The notes below the pieces were generated by a model, which worked only from the letters and a program-made list of their open reading frames with translations, was not told where the DNA came from and did no database searches. From NCBI RefSeq assembly GCF_025519785.1, contig NZ_JAOPKZ010000001.1:62001-126000 (forward strand): 64,000 bases of DNA, written 5' to 3'. The stretch's first letter is position 1. Every line of letters starts with the position of its first letter. Positions 1-9,873 of this stretch are shown here, in pieces. The translations under genes and the position numbers were made by a program. The stretch comes from Staphylococcus marylandisciuri (lineage in GTDB: Bacteria > Bacillota > Bacilli > Staphylococcales > Staphylococcaceae).

Positions 1-2788
1 CGACTATTCCTATCAACATGAGCATACCTATCAATGTCGATACAGAGAACGTTTCGCCAGTTATCAGCAGTGCTATAATCACGCCGATAGCGGTATAAGG
101 TAGAGAGAATAAGATTGTGAATGGCGCTAGAGCACCTTTGAATGTCAATACTAGAACGAGATAAACGATGATTACAGCAGCTATCATAGCAAAAGTCAAT
201 TGAGATATCGCTTCATCAATATCTTCAGATGCCCCTCCTACATCTATACTTACGCTACGTGGCTTATCTATTTTCTTCACTTGCGACAAGACGTCGCTAG
301 AAACTCCACCAACATCTTTATTTATTGCTTTACCTGTCACTGTTGTTTGATAGTTACCTGATTCTGTTTCTAATTTATTAGGCGTCTCGCCTTTTTCTAA
401 TGTAGCAATATCACTTAGTTGAACTTCTTGACCGGTTGGAGATGGTATTTTAACTTGTTCTAATTTTTCTTTTGACCAATGACGCTCTTTATCTTTTCTT
501 ACTTTAACATTGATCGAATGGCCGTTTTCTTTCACGCTCGTAATTGTTTCCTCAGGCGCATTCTCATTTAAAGCTAAAGCTAATTGCTTCGCTTTGATAC
601 CTTTATTTGCTGCCTTATTATGATCTACGTGGATTTGGTATTCTTGGTACGTTTGGGTCAAATCAGATTTCACGTTAGTTAAAGCACTATTCTTCTTCAT
701 GAGATGCTCTACTTTTTTAGCAGTATCATTAATTTCACCTAACGTTTCCCCTTGGACCTTTACTTTAATCGTATTATTGTCACCGCCAGTACCTAAATCT
801 TGATTATTCCAGCTACCGGGGTGTTTAAATTTATCCACATGATGTAGTACTTTGTCTGGTTCTTCATCAAAGTTAGGTGTGTTTTTATCATATTCAACCA
901 TTAACGCTAAATTGTTTGTGTTTCCAGTCGGATCTTGAGGCGAAGCACCACCTACTGAATACTGTACAGTTTTAACTTTGCTTTTGCCATTAAGGTATTT
1001 TTGCACTTGTTCAGCATGGTCGAGCACACTCTTTTCGGTTTCACCTGGCTCAGGCTTATAAGTTAATGCAAGATACTTATCTTCACCAGTAGATATGAAA
1101 CTAGTTCCGATACGTGTTCCACCTATGACTATGGTAAAGAATAAAATGACGGTACTGATGATAATAACTATCCATTTATGATTCAGTGACCAATGTAATA
1201 TTTTGCGATAGCTCGTGCTTAAAGTCCCTAATGAATTGTTGACACTTCTCTTTCGAATACCTCTTTTAAACAATGTCGAACCTAAAGCAGGCACAATCGT
1301 TATAGAGACGAGTAGTGATGCTAATAAACTAAATGTAATTGCTAAAGCGAACGGTCTGAACATCTCACCTACTGATCCTTGGATAAATGCTAGTGGTAAG
1401 AATACGACTATCGTCACTATCGTTGACGACATAATAGGTTTAAAGACTTCTTTCGTAGCTGATACTATCAGTGACTCTCCAGCCTCTTTTTCTGCTGAAT
1501 TGGATAATCTCCGGTAAATGTTCTCTATGACTACGATTGAGTCATCAATAACACGACCGATAGCTACCGTTAACGCACCAAGCGTCAAAATGTTTAACGA
1601 GATGTCGCATAGTTTCATAGCAATTAAAGCGATTAGAATCGACATCGGTATAGAGACGATAGATATTGCGGTAGTTCGAATATTTCTTAAGAACAACAGG
1701 ATGATAATAATAGCCACAATTGTACCAAGTGCTGCTTTTTCTACCATTGTATAAATTGAATCTTCAATAGGTTTAGCTGTATCCATCACTTTAGTAGCCT
1801 TTAGCCCTGGGTTCTTCTTAGTGAATTGGTTTATTTCCTTACGTACATTAGATGCGACTTGCACTGCATTTGCATCTTGAGCTTTAGTCACTTGCACATT
1901 AACAGCGTCTTTACCATTTGTCTTCGAAATTGACTCTCTGACATTACCTTCAGTCACATCAGCTATGTCGGTTAACCTAACAGTAGGTTCACCCTTTTTA
2001 GTACGTTGCTTTTGACTTCCCTCACTATCGGAATTCTTACTTACTGAGAGTGGAATTTCGAGATTCTTTAATGCGCTTAGAGAACGGAAATGGCCATCTA
2101 ACACGATGGACTTTTCTTTATCTTTAAATTGGAACAAACCGAGTGGTGATTGGTCAGACGAATCTTTTATGTAATCTTGAACACTCTGTTGATCTAGCCC
2201 TTTTTCTTGTAGCGCTTTTTTATTAAATTTAATACCTATTTCTTTAGATGTTTGACCGTTAGTTTGAGCATTTTGCACACCGCTCACAGTCTGCAATTTA
2301 GGTATGAGATTATTTTTTACCTTTTTAGTTACATTATTTAGATTATTATCTTTATCTGTAAAAGAATAGGCAACCACAGGGAAAGTATTAACGTTATTTC
2401 TAACTAGATCGGGCTCTTCTACGGCTTTTTTAAATTTAATCTTGTCAATTTCTTTTTTAAGATCATTTTCAGCTTTATCCATGTCCGTACCTCTATTGTA
2501 CTTTACAGTAACCATTGAGGCGTTCGCCATCGATTGTGAACTGACATTTGAAACTTTAGCCATGGATCTTACTTGCTCATCAATCTTATCACTAATGTCG
2601 GATTTAACTGTCTCAGGAGTGGCCCCTTGCTCTACAGTTTGAACTGTGATCGTAGGCTCTTCAATATCTGGGATAAGTTCGAGTTTCATCTTTGAGGCAG
2701 AGTAAATCCCACCAAGAATGACGAGCAATACCATCAGGAATATTGCGAATTTATTCCCGAGTGAAAATTGTAAAAGCTTTTTTATCAT
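1..2788 (-). CDS. RND-family (AcrB-like) efflux transporter, C-terminus cut by window edge
   Basis: A long open minus-strand frame starts at an ATG at 2788, about 10 bases after a GGAGG ribosome site, and runs off the left edge after about 929 codons. AcrB-type proteins are about 1,050 residues, so roughly the last tenth is missing. The first residues give MIKKLLQFSLGNKFAIF followed by a membrane segment and the periplasmic motif ELIPDIEEPTI, typical of RND pumps. Near 1500-1560 the frame reads GRVIDDSIVVIENIYR, the paired-aspartate TM4 region of the proton relay. At the edge it reads GMLMLIGIV, the late TM motif. The family exports drugs, lipids or metals using proton influx. No adaptor or outer-membrane partner is expected in a Gram-positive and none is present. 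The substrate cannot be told from sequence. It lies downstream of, and on the same strand as, femX but 726 bases away, so it probably has its own promoter. Confidence 0.93.
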   Translation of the reverse strand, partial: MIKKLLQFSLGNKFAIFLMVLLVILGGIYSASKMKLELIPDIEEPTITVQTVEQGATPETVKSDISDKIDEQVRSMAKVSNVSSQSMANASMVTVKYNRGTDMDKAENDLKKEIDKIKFKKAVEEPDLVRNNVNTFPVVAYSFTDKDNNLNNVTKKVKNNLIPKLQTVSGVQNAQTNGQTSKEIGIKFNKKALQEKGLDQQSVQDYIKDSSDQSPLGLFQFKDKEKSIVLDGHFRSLSALKNLEIPLSVSKNSDSEGSQKQRTKKGEPTVRLTDIADVTEGNVRESISKTNGKDAVNVQVTKAQDANAVQVASNVRKEINQFTKKNPGLKATKVMDTAKPIEDSIYTMVEKAALGTIVAIIIILLFLRNIRTTAISIVSIPMSILIALIAMKLCDISLNILTLGALTVAIGRVIDDSIVVIENIYRRLSNSAEKEAGESLIVSATKEVFKPIMSSTIVTIVVFLPLAFIQGSVGEMFRPFALAITFSLLASLLVSITIVPALGSTLFKRGIRKRSVNNSLGTLSTSYRKILHWSLNHKWIVIIISTVILFFTIVIGGTRIGTSFISTGEDKYLALTYKPEPGETEKSVLDHAEQVQKYLNGKSKVKTVQYSVGGASPQDPTGNTNNLALMVEYDKNTPNFDEEPDKVLHHVDKFKHPGSWNNQDLGTGGDNNTIKVKVQGETLGEINDTAKKVEHLMKKNSALTNVKSDLTQTYQEYQIHVDHNKAANKGIKAKQLALALNENAPEETITSVKENGHSINVKVRKDKERHWSKEKLEQVKIPSPTGQEVQLSDIATLEKGETPNKLETESGNYQTTVTGKAINKDVGGVSSDVLSQVKKIDKPRSVSIDVGGASEDIDEAISQLTFAMIAAVIIVYLVLVLTFKGALAPFTILFSLPYTAIGVIIALLITGETFSVSTLIGMLMLIGIV

Positions 2789-3363
2789 TCTTATGATAAC
2801 CTCCATTAAATATTGTTAATTAAAATTTACCATATCTTTACAAACTATAGAATAGCTTAACTATAAAAGATTTAAATAAATCGTAAAAATTTGATAAGTG
2901 AAATCGGAATTAAATATATCTTATTAAGATTGTTTAACATATAAGTATTAGAAAAGGGTTTCTTTAATTAACACTGGATGCATTGTTTGCGAAATGATTT
3001 AAACATTAAAAAAGGTGAGTCAGTAAGAAGTATTGTGATACTAATGATAGAGATCAATGAGGAGAAGGATCGATTGAAAATTGGACATAACTGACATATA
3101 GCGGTAAATACTCATCTTGATTTGTCTTACTGTAGTCTTCAATGTTTAACGCTAACAAAGTACGCACGCCTTTTCATAATTTGATCCAACATACTTTGAG
3201 CGACATTCGACCTGAGATAGTTGGTGATACGTGCTATGATAATGAGCAAACAACATGTTGATCACCGTTGATTTCAATCGAACACTATAATTACTGTCGG
3301 TATGTTTCTAGTAGGTAAAATGAAAATTAAGAGTTGTCTTTGTAAATTCCTATATAAGAGCAT
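2789..3363. other. Intergenic, no gene recognised
   Basis: AT-rich spacer between the RND gene and the femX repeat/terminator block. It holds the RND ribosome site (GGAGG at 2800-2804). I see no open frame with a convincing ribosome site and no regulator gene. Any TetR-type partner for the pump, if one exists, is not here. Confidence 0.5.
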
Positions 3364-3497
3364 GAGGTCGGACATAAAGTATCTGTGCTATGGTAAACGA
3401 TTAACAGCGTCCCAATAGTAGGAGTATCGACAGAATCACTCACGATTCAGGAGCGGGACAGAAATCTAATTTGAATAAAACGATCTCTGTCCCGCTC
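3364..3497. repeat. Modular intergenic repeat copy with terminator hairpin downstream of femX
   Basis: Starts with a GAGGTCGGACATAAAG module and ends with a strong hairpin at 3451-3497: GAGCGGGACAGAAATC pairs with the reverse complement ending CTGTCCCGCTC. The same two modules recur elsewhere in the window. The hairpin lies 17 bases after the femX stop and is probably its terminator, although no long T-run follows. Confidence 0.8.
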
Positions 3498-3514
3498 CCT
3501 TTATATATACATAG

Positions 3515-4771
3515 TTATGACTTATTTTTTCTTAATTTACGTGAAATCTTAATCTTAGCATTTGTCAACTTCGGTTTAAGATTTTCGATAGCGAGATATA
3601 AAGGCTTATTTAATACATAGTCAAACTCACCTATCTTCTCGCTTAAATAAGTGCCCCAAGACTTCTTGAAAGCCCACAATCCATAGTGGTCGGAATGTTT
3701 ATCTGGATTATTATCTGTCCCACCGAAGTCATACGTCGTTGCGCCGTGCTCTCTAGCATACTGCATCATGGCAAATTGCATGTGATGGTTGGGTAAGAAA
3801 TCACGATAATCGTTAGAAGAAGCACCGTATAAATAATATGATTTTTTACCACAGAACATAAGCAATGCTCCAGATAAATAGATACCCTCAGGATGAGTAC
3901 TCTCTAACTCTTTCATGTCATTGTACAATGCTTCTGTCTTAGCTGTCTTGTTCTCGTTATCATTAAGCTTATTTAACGTTTTCTTATCTTGCTTCTTATC
4001 TTTTAACTTAGCACGTTCAGCATGTAGTTTGTCTAATGACATTGCTAACTCTTGAGAAACGAATTTAGGCTCAAGTTTGACTAAGAACAACTCAGCATCG
4101 CCATCCGGGTGAAGCGCATCATAAATATTCTCAAAGTAACTCACATCGCGAGTGAGAAAACCATCTCTTTCGCCTGTGATCTTCATCAGATGAGCAAAGG
4201 TCTTTAACCCCTCTCTACCAGACCGTTCTACTTTAGTCCCCCGCTTCAAAGAAGTACGAACTTTAGAACGATTGCGACGTTCAAAGCTTTGGATTAACTC
4301 TTTATCTGATTGATCGATAGGAGTAATCATCGTCATTCGCGGTTGTATGTAATCTTTAGATAAGCCTTCTTTAAAACCTTTGTGTTTGAACCCTAATGTT
4401 TTTAAATGACGTAACGCTTCAGTCCCGTTGCTTACTTCTACATCCGGGTCTATCTTTATAGCATAAGATTTTTCTCCTTTAGCAACTTGAATTGCTTCAT
4501 CACGAAGCGCTTTCAAAGCTGCTTGATTTGTATAGTCTGTGACAAACCCTCGAGAAATGTAACATAAAGTATAAGGTAGTTTAGGAACCTTTTTAAATAA
4601 CAGTTGACCTACGCCTTTGATTTTCCCATCTTCACCAACCGCTATACGCTTCGAATACCAACCCGTGAGCTTTTTAGTTTCACCCCATTTCGTAAGTTGG
4701 AGCAAATCGCCATTCGGATGAGATTTAACGAAATCATCATGTTCTTGATCTGTGATATTCATTCTTTCCAT
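3515..4771 (-). CDS. femX: FemX/FmhB peptidyl-glycine transferase
   Basis: Adds the first glycine of the staphylococcal interpeptide bridge to the lysine of lipid II, using glycyl-tRNA, at the inner face of the membrane. FemA/FemB extend the bridge afterwards. The 418-residue length and sequence closely match my recollection of S. aureus FmhB (about 421 aa), including the start MERMNITDQEHDDFVKSHPN and the run HMQFAMMQYAREHGATTYDFGG. Two GNAT-like lobes flank a charged helical coiled-coil arm at about residues 240-290, which probably binds tRNA. The arm is rich in Lys and Glu and appears to be the most variable part. In S. aureus this gene is essential. It starts at ATG 4771 after AAGGAG (spacing about 12). 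The neighbours are unrelated in function, and transcription probably stops at the repeat hairpin downstream. Confidence 0.95.
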   Translation of the reverse strand: MERMNITDQEHDDFVKSHPNGDLLQLTKWGETKKLTGWYSKRIAVGEDGKIKGVGQLLFKKVPKLPYTLCYISRGFVTDYTNQAALKALRDEAIQVAKGEKSYAIKIDPDVEVSNGTEALRHLKTLGFKHKGFKEGLSKDYIQPRMTMITPIDQSDKELIQSFERRNRSKVRTSLKRGTKVERSGREGLKTFAHLMKITGERDGFLTRDVSYFENIYDALHPDGDAELFLVKLEPKFVSQELAMSLDKLHAERAKLKDKKQDKKTLNKLNDNENKTAKTEALYNDMKELESTHPEGIYLSGALLMFCGKKSYYLYGASSNDYRDFLPNHHMQFAMMQYAREHGATTYDFGGTDNNPDKHSDHYGLWAFKKSWGTYLSEKIGEFDYVLNKPLYLAIENLKPKLTNAKIKISRKLRKNKS

Positions 4772-4889
4772 TTATTTGAAATTCTCCTTTTTATACCAGT
4801 TCTCTTATTGTACTTACAAAAGTATTACCTTTCACCTTCGAGGAAACGTTTTGTTATCATTGAACTATCTAGTTGAAAGTGTGGTTTTT

Positions 4890-5147
4890 ATGCGCAATAT
4901 CTTACTCATGATTATATTAATTACTAATTTATTTTTCATTATTTACGCTTTATCTTATACGCTAACAGTTAATAACTTCAGTCTTAAAGTAATCCTCGTT
5001 GCATTTTCTCTAATTATTTCTGTTCTATTTATGTTATTACCAAAGTCTCGATGGAATACTACTTTAAGCATTCTCACTTGTCTAGTGGTTCTAGTCCACA
5101 TAGCAATACTTGTGCACAGCACTTACATTTATATGTACCTAAACTAA
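4890..5147 (+). CDS. Small hydrophobic membrane protein, unknown function
   Basis: An 85-residue frame starting MRNILLMIILITNLFF, with three hydrophobic stretches (about residues 3-22, 30-48 and 58-80) separated by short polar turns such as LLPKSRWN. It looks like a three-helix membrane protein. The frame is open further upstream, but the hydrophobic start and the lack of upstream ATGs with ribosome sites favour the ATG at 4890. The ribosome site is weak (GAAAGTGTGG), so a real start is not certain. It is divergent from femX and its last four bases overlap the convergent VOC gene. No family was recognised. Confidence 0.55.
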   Translation: MRNILLMIILITNLFFIIYALSYTLTVNNFSLKVILVAFSLIISVLFMLLPKSRWNTTLSILTCLVVLVHIAILVHSTYIYMYLN

Positions 5148-5893
5148 ATAAAGCGGTATTCTGCCCCACGTATATTAAAGGAGTAAGATGAAGTTGTCTC
5201 ATCATCTTCGATAACGATCGATTTGTACGATGATTGATCACCATCGAAGATACGGTAAACCACTTCATCATCTAGTTTAAGTTCTGTAAACTCCTCATTA
5301 TCTCGACAAATAGCCATATTGTACCATTTTTGCCAGTTCTCTACTGTTTTATGCCGATTCTTACTTTCAATATTTATTGAGCCGAGAGTGAAATGATTTT
5401 GTCTAAGAGGGCTCAATGCCTCTTCCCTTTCTCGTTGAGGTTCATCCCATTGAATAAAAAATGGCGGTTTAACACAATAATCAAACTCTGCAATGTATAA
5501 TAATTTCCACGTTTTGCGTTTACCTTTTTTATTCTCTCTTTCCATAGATATTGGACCTATGACATTAACTCCTAATTGTTCCAAGCGCGCTTTTTCATTT
5601 TCGATGTCATTCGTTTCAAACGCTATTGTTTTAAATCCTTGACTGAAGCCATCTTGAACTATTTTAGATGGAAAGGAGACTCTGCCCTCTTCGGATTTAA
5701 CTATTTTCTGCAATTGCTCTATTTTATAAATATCTAACAATTCTACGTAAGCATTCTTTAAGTAAACTAAACGGTTATGCGTACCCAGTTTTTCATGTTT
5801 TCCTCCTGGATGAATCTTTAATATATCGCCAGGGAAATTAAAGTGTTCAATATTTTTAACGTAATGAATGATATGATCTAATTTTAGAGACAT
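5144..5893 (-). CDS. VOC-superfamily (glyoxalase-like) protein
   Basis: A 249-residue cytosolic protein. The opening LDHIIHYVKNIEHF is the first beta strand of a vicinal-oxygen-chelate fold with a candidate metal-binding histidine. The second part (FTLGSINIESKNR onward) looks like a second, more diverged module. This length and layout fit the glyoxalase-like Pfam group often annotated as VOC family protein in staphylococci. The family includes lyases, dioxygenases and drug-binding proteins, and the substrate is not predictable here. ATG at 5893 follows a GAGGAAAAATT ribosome region. It stands alone, convergent with the small membrane gene and divergent from the MarR-MFS pair. Confidence 0.75.
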   Translation of the reverse strand: MSLKLDHIIHYVKNIEHFNFPGDILKIHPGGKHEKLGTHNRLVYLKNAYVELLDIYKIEQLQKIVKSEEGRVSFPSKIVQDGFSQGFKTIAFETNDIENEKARLEQLGVNVIGPISMERENKKGKRKTWKLLYIAEFDYCVKPPFFIQWDEPQREREEALSPLRQNHFTLGSINIESKNRHKTVENWQKWYNMAICRDNEEFTELKLDDEVVYRIFDGDQSSYKSIVIEDDETTSSYSFNIRGAEYRFI

Positions 5894-6082
5894 AATTTTT
5901 CCTCACTTCTTCTCACTTCCGTTAAATACCATCATAACAAATTATCACCTTCATTTCTTCAAACTCAATCATTCTGTTTTTTAAATATAGCTATTGAAAA
6001 AAGTAGTAGAAAGACTTACAATAGAAATCGCTGATTAAAGTTAGCGAAGCTAACTATTTTTAAATATGTGAGGATAGAGAAT

Positions 6083-6517
6083 ATGGAAACAAATCGTTTA
6101 TTTAACAGTATAACTGCTATATACAGACCGTACGTTAAACTCTGTAGACCCATCTTTGAAGCACACGATCTATACAATGGACAATGGCTAGTTCTTAAAG
6201 ACATCGCCTTTCATCAACCGACAACGCTCGTTCAAATATCAACTCGTCGAGCAATTGAGAAACCCACTACCAGAAAGATTCTTAAAGTGCTTTCAGATAA
6301 ACAATTGCTAGAAATATCTCAAGGTACAGATCGCCGGCAAAAGTGGCTTACTTTATCCCACCAAGGGAAACAATTATTTAATCAAATTTACGATGAAGTT
6401 ACAAAGGTTCAGAATCACTTGATTGATACTACTAATCTTTCGCAGGAGGAAATAGACATCACTTTAAACACGTTAACGACAATCTATGAACAAATAGTAC
6501 AAACAGAGGAGGAATAA
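6083..6517 (+). CDS. MarR-family transcriptional regulator
   Basis: A 144-residue winged-helix regulator. The helix-turn-helix lies near residues 45-75 (PTTLVQISTRRAIEKPTTRKIL) followed by the wing with DRRQKWLTLSHQGKQLF, the MarR DR..K..LT..G signature. I place the start at ATG 6083 because GAGGA sits at the right distance; an earlier GTG at 6068 overlaps that ribosome site. It ends three bases before an MFS exporter gene, so the two form an operon in which the regulator probably represses itself and the exporter until a ligand binds. No clear palindromic operator was confirmed. Confidence 0.88.
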   Translation: METNRLFNSITAIYRPYVKLCRPIFEAHDLYNGQWLVLKDIAFHQPTTLVQISTRRAIEKPTTRKILKVLSDKQLLEISQGTDRRQKWLTLSHQGKQLFNQIYDEVTKVQNHLIDTTNLSQEEIDITLNTLTTIYEQIVQTEEE

Positions 6518-6520
6518 TCC

Positions 6521-7723
6521 GTGGGACATACAGAGACAACTAAAACGCCCATATGGACTAAAAGCTTTAACATTAATTTTCTGACTAACTTTCTAGTATA
6601 CTTAAGTATGTATTTACTCATCGTACTTATTGCTAGTTATACTACAACTACTTATAACGCATCAGCAAGTATAGCTGGCTTGGTAACTGGGTTATTCATC
6701 ATCGGCTCTTTGATCGGCCGCTTTACTACTGGTAAATATGTTAACCAACTTGGACCAAAGAAAATACTTATCTGCGGTTTGATTTTTCTCATTATTACTC
6801 AACTTTGTTACTTTATCGAAGGGTCACTTCTCTTCTTAATGTTTACACGACTGATCAACGGGATTGCAACAGGCATCATCACTACCGCAACCGGTACTAT
6901 CGCAGCTTATGTCACCCCGCCTGAACGCAAGAGTGAAGGTATTAGCATGTTCTCATTGAGCTTAGTCATTGGTACTGCAATCGGTCCATTTTTCGGTCTA
7001 TTTTTATCAAACATATATCCTATTGAAGTCCTATTTGGACTTTGTTTGGCCTGTGGCATCATTAGCCTTATCACTTCCCTCTTTATAAAAGTTCAATTTG
7101 AAACAACTTCTAAAGAACAACATTCATCCCTAGAAAAAAGTAAAGGCTTTGATTTAAGTAACTACTTGGCTAAAGAAGCTGTACCAGTAGCTATACTTAT
7201 GGTGTTATCAGGGCTTACTTACTCTTCCATCTTATCGTTTATCAAAGATTATGCAGAGGAAATCAATTTAGTAACAGTGTCTAGTTATTTCTTTATCTTC
7301 TATGCGCTCTCTTCATTATTTACCCGACCACTAGCAGGTCGCTTAATGGATAATCGTAATGAGAACGTCGTTGCTTATCCTTCATTTATATTTTTAATAC
7401 TCACATTTGTTTGTCTCTACTTCACTTCTAGTAGCTGGTTAATGGTAGTAGCAGGCCTATGCCTCGGTGCTGGTTACGGTACAATATCATCAATCATGCA
7501 AGCAGTAGCAATCAAAGTCTCTCCACCAGCTAAATACGGGGTAGCCACGTCCACCTATTTCATCGGACTCGATTTAGGTATTGGTTTAGGACCCTATCTA
7601 CTCGGCTTCCTAATTAACTCGTTATCCTATGCTTCACTTTATGGACTGATGGCCATCGTCGCCCTCATCACAATGGTGCTTTACTACCTCTTTCATGGTC
7701 GGAAAGTTAAAGAATCTTATTAA
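6521..7723 (+). CDS. MFS exporter
   Basis: A 400-residue protein with about twelve hydrophobic helices. The loop between helices 2 and 3 reads GRFTTGKYVNQLGPKKIL, the major-facilitator motif A (G-x3-D-x-x-G-R/K-R/K type). It resembles drug or metabolite exporters of the YfkF/YwoG type. GTG start at 6521 follows AGGAGG eight bases upstream and comes three bases after the MarR gene, so translation is probably coupled. The pairing with MarR suggests inducible efflux of a small toxic or aromatic compound, but the substrate is inferred only. A repeat/terminator block starts 17 bases after the stop. Confidence 0.88.
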   Translation: MGHTETTKTPIWTKSFNINFLTNFLVYLSMYLLIVLIASYTTTTYNASASIAGLVTGLFIIGSLIGRFTTGKYVNQLGPKKILICGLIFLIITQLCYFIEGSLLFLMFTRLINGIATGIITTATGTIAAYVTPPERKSEGISMFSLSLVIGTAIGPFFGLFLSNIYPIEVLFGLCLACGIISLITSLFIKVQFETTSKEQHSSLEKSKGFDLSNYLAKEAVPVAILMVLSGLTYSSILSFIKDYAEEINLVTVSSYFFIFYALSSLFTRPLAGRLMDNRNENVVAYPSFIFLILTFVCLYFTSSSWLMVVAGLCLGAGYGTISSIMQAVAIKVSPPAKYGVATSTYFIGLDLGIGLGPYLLGFLINSLSYASLYGLMAIVALITMVLYYLFHGRKVKESY

Positions 7724-7740
7724 AGAGGTTTAAACTTTTA

Positions 7741-7938
7741 GAGGCTGGGACATAAAGGTCTTTGAATAGAGGGAAAGAGGCTGGGACATCATATAATGTC
7801 TCAGCCTCTTCAACATCTCGGCAGTAGATGACTGATTTGAAAAATGCGCTTGTACCAAGCTTTTTCAATTCTAGTCATCATTGCCGGGGCGGGACTACGA
7901 AATCCTTTTATTCAAATTAGATTTCTGTGCCGCTCCCT
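7741..7938. repeat. Complete three-hairpin copy of the modular intergenic repeat
   Basis: Three consecutive stem-loops: 7776-7809 (AGAGGCTGGGACAT with its complement), 7819-7886 (CGGCAGTAGATGACT...TTGAAAA with a long complementary arm ending TGCCG) and 7889-7936 (GCGGGACTACGAAAT with ATTTCTGTGCCGC). It separates the convergent MFS and moaA genes and probably terminates both. Confidence 0.85.
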
Positions 7939-7995
7939 TATTCGATTTAAGTGCGTTTAATACATTGAATTATTGTCAGCAACAGTCTGTCGTTC

Positions 7996-9018
7996 TTAAC
8001 CGCCGATATAATTCATATTTATCTTCTTCCGCTTTCGATTCACTACTGTTTGTTCGGTACGTTCATCTGAATATCGATTATTTCTAACACGCCACAGTGC
8101 TCTAAATTGACGTTCTAATTCTTCATCAGTCGCGCCATTCCTCAATAAGGCTTTCACATCGAAACCATCAACTTCACTGAAGAGACACCCGTAGAACTTT
8201 CCATCAGAAGAGAGACGAGCTCTAGTACAAGTAGAGCAGAATGATTCTGAAACACTAGTGATGAGACCGAACAGAGCCCCATTATCTTTATGGCGATAAT
8301 ATTTAGCAACTTCACCATAATACTTCGGTCGCACCGGCATGATATTAAATTCTTGTTCAATCACTTCTAACATTTCGTCTTTAGAAACGACTTTGCTGAA
8401 ATCCCAACCATTATCATTTCCTACATCCATAAATTCGATAAATCTTACCGTGATATTTTTCTCTTTAAAATACCGAACCATAGGTATGATTTGATCATCA
8501 TTAACCCCTTTTTGAATCACTACATTGACTTTGACTTTGAATCCTATTGAGCAAGCATAATCAATTTGTTGTAAAATGGTCGAGGCTTTAATATCTCGGT
8601 TATTAATTGCTTGGAATACTTCATCGTCAATAGCATCTAAGCTGACATTAATTCTTCTCAGTCCTGCATCATATAGTTTTTGACCGTGTTTTTTTAGTAA
8701 TAGACCGTTTGTAGTTAGCCCAATATCTTCTATACCATCAATCTCATTCAATCTCGCTATGAGTTGATAGAGGTTTCTACGTAGCAATGGCTCCCCACCT
8801 GTAATTCGCACTTTTTTAACACCTAAAAGAGTATAAACTCTAGTAATACGTTCCATCTCTTCAAATGTGAGCAACTCATCCTTAGGGAGGAAGACGTAAT
8901 CATCACCAAATATTTCTTTAGGCATACAATAATCACAGCGGAAATTACAGCGATCAGTAACTGATAATCTCAAATCCCGAATCGGTCTCCCTAATTTATC
9001 AGTGATTTGGTCAACCAT
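7996..9018 (-). CDS. moaA: GTP 3',8-cyclase MoaA (radical SAM)
   Basis: Catalyses the first step of molybdopterin synthesis, radical rearrangement of GTP to 3',8-cyclo-GTP, with MoaC completing cyclic pyranopterin formation. The 340-residue protein has the radical-SAM cluster CNFRCDYC at about residues 25-32 and the C-terminal second-cluster cysteines in [20 protein letters not shown]. It ends in the invariant Gly-Gly tail (NMNYIGG) needed for activity. It is the last gene of the moeA-mobB-moaE-moaD-mobA-moaA run, 15 bases after mobA, with GGGGGCAAC upstream as ribosome site. Both Fe-S clusters appear intact, so the enzyme should be active under low oxygen. Confidence 0.97.
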   Translation of the reverse strand: MVDQITDKLGRPIRDLRLSVTDRCNFRCDYCMPKEIFGDDYVFLPKDELLTFEEMERITRVYTLLGVKKVRITGGEPLLRRNLYQLIARLNEIDGIEDIGLTTNGLLLKKHGQKLYDAGLRRINVSLDAIDDEVFQAINNRDIKASTILQQIDYACSIGFKVKVNVVIQKGVNDDQIIPMVRYFKEKNITVRFIEFMDVGNDNGWDFSKVVSKDEMLEVIEQEFNIMPVRPKYYGEVAKYYRHKDNGALFGLITSVSESFCSTCTRARLSSDGKFYGCLFSEVDGFDVKALLRNGATDEELERQFRALWRVRNNRYSDERTEQTVVNRKRKKINMNYIGG

Positions 9019-9033
9019 AATGTTGCCCCCCTA

Positions 9034-9636
9034 TTAAACATTCAAAATTTCATTTAAACGCTCTAGATCTTTTGGATAGTTGATATTCATATACCAATAT
9101 GACGGTACCGGAACATTTGAAACGTCAACCCAATAACTACGAACTTGATTGTATAGATGCCGCATGCTTAAATCATTAGACTCAAGCACGTGTTGCAGTT
9201 GAGTTTTAACCGAGTCTGAATAAAAAGCTAATGTAGGAATACAGTGTTGCTGCTCCTGATATCCTACCATATCAGCCGATGTAGCAATTTGGTAATCCTT
9301 ATATTGTTCAAATAAATAGGCAATGGCTCCTGTAGTCACCATAGGCGTGTCGACAGAAACTACAAAATACAAATCAGTTTGATAAGTGCACATGACGGAA
9401 TAAATGCCAGCTAAAGGCCCTTTGTCTTTACAGTCATCTACATCAACCACGACATGTTTATAATTGAATTGATCGTAGAGATCCTCATTCGTACTGATAA
9501 CGATCTCGTCAAAGAGAGCCGTTTCATTTAGAGTTTCAATGAGTTTCAGATAAAAGGGCTTCCCTTGGATTTCTGCAAAAGCTTTTGGGCGCCCGAAACG
9601 CTCAGAGTGTCCGCCTGCAAGTATGATTGCAATCAT
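9034..9636 (-). CDS. mobA: Molybdenum cofactor guanylyltransferase MobA
   Basis: Attaches GMP from GTP to molybdopterin to make the dinucleotide cofactor used by DMSO-reductase-family enzymes such as the formate dehydrogenase in this window. The 200-residue protein opens with the nucleotide-binding LAGGHSERFGRPKAF signature (LAGGxSxRMGxxKA type) and has a conserved DTPMV segment near residue 97. It lies 3 bases after moaD and 15 before moaA on the minus strand, inside the Moco operon. Confidence 0.95.
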   Translation of the reverse strand: MIAIILAGGHSERFGRPKAFAEIQGKPFYLKLIETLNETALFDEIVISTNEDLYDQFNYKHVVVDVDDCKDKGPLAGIYSVMCTYQTDLYFVVSVDTPMVTTGAIAYLFEQYKDYQIATSADMVGYQEQQHCIPTLAFYSDSVKTQLQHVLESNDLSMRHLYNQVRSYWVDVSNVPVPSYWYMNINYPKDLERLNEILNV

Positions 9637-9639
9637 GGT

Positions 9640-9873
9640 TTAACCACCGCTCACAGGTGGGATAAGCGCTACGGTATCACCCTGTTGAATCACGTCATCA
9701 TTAGTAACGAACTCTTCGTTTACTGCCACTTGAAAGGCTTTATCTTTGATCGCTGGATGACGTTGAAAAAGATCACTTTTAAAATCTTCTACTGTTAAAT
9801 CATAACTTAAATCGATGTCTTCCTGTTCTAACTGCAGCGTCTCTTTGAGTTCTGCAAAGTAAAGAATTCTCAA
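9640..9873 (-). CDS. moaD: Molybdopterin synthase sulfur-carrier subunit MoaD
   Basis: A 77-residue ubiquitin-fold protein that carries the thiocarboxylate used by MoaE to place dithiolene sulfurs on the pterin. The C-terminus ends in the required Gly-Gly (PPVSGG), which MoeB adenylates. Its start overlaps the moaE stop by four bases (ATGA), a sign of coupled translation that would help give matched MoaD:MoaE amounts. Confidence 0.96.
   Translation of the reverse strand: MRILYFAELKETLQLEQEDIDLSYDLTVEDFKSDLFQRHPAIKDKAFQVAVNEEFVTNDDVIQQGDTVALIPPVSGG

Noticed and set aside
1215..2642. Plus-strand frames inside the RND transporter gene
   Set aside because: They lie opposite a long minus-strand gene with clear family motifs and have no ribosome sites, so they are shadow frames.
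7881..8087. Frame across the repeat end and the moaA end, and a similar frame at 21631-21822
   Set aside because: Both begin inside the same repeat (MPGRDYEI...), so the similarity comes from the repeat and not from coding. The rest has no coding support.
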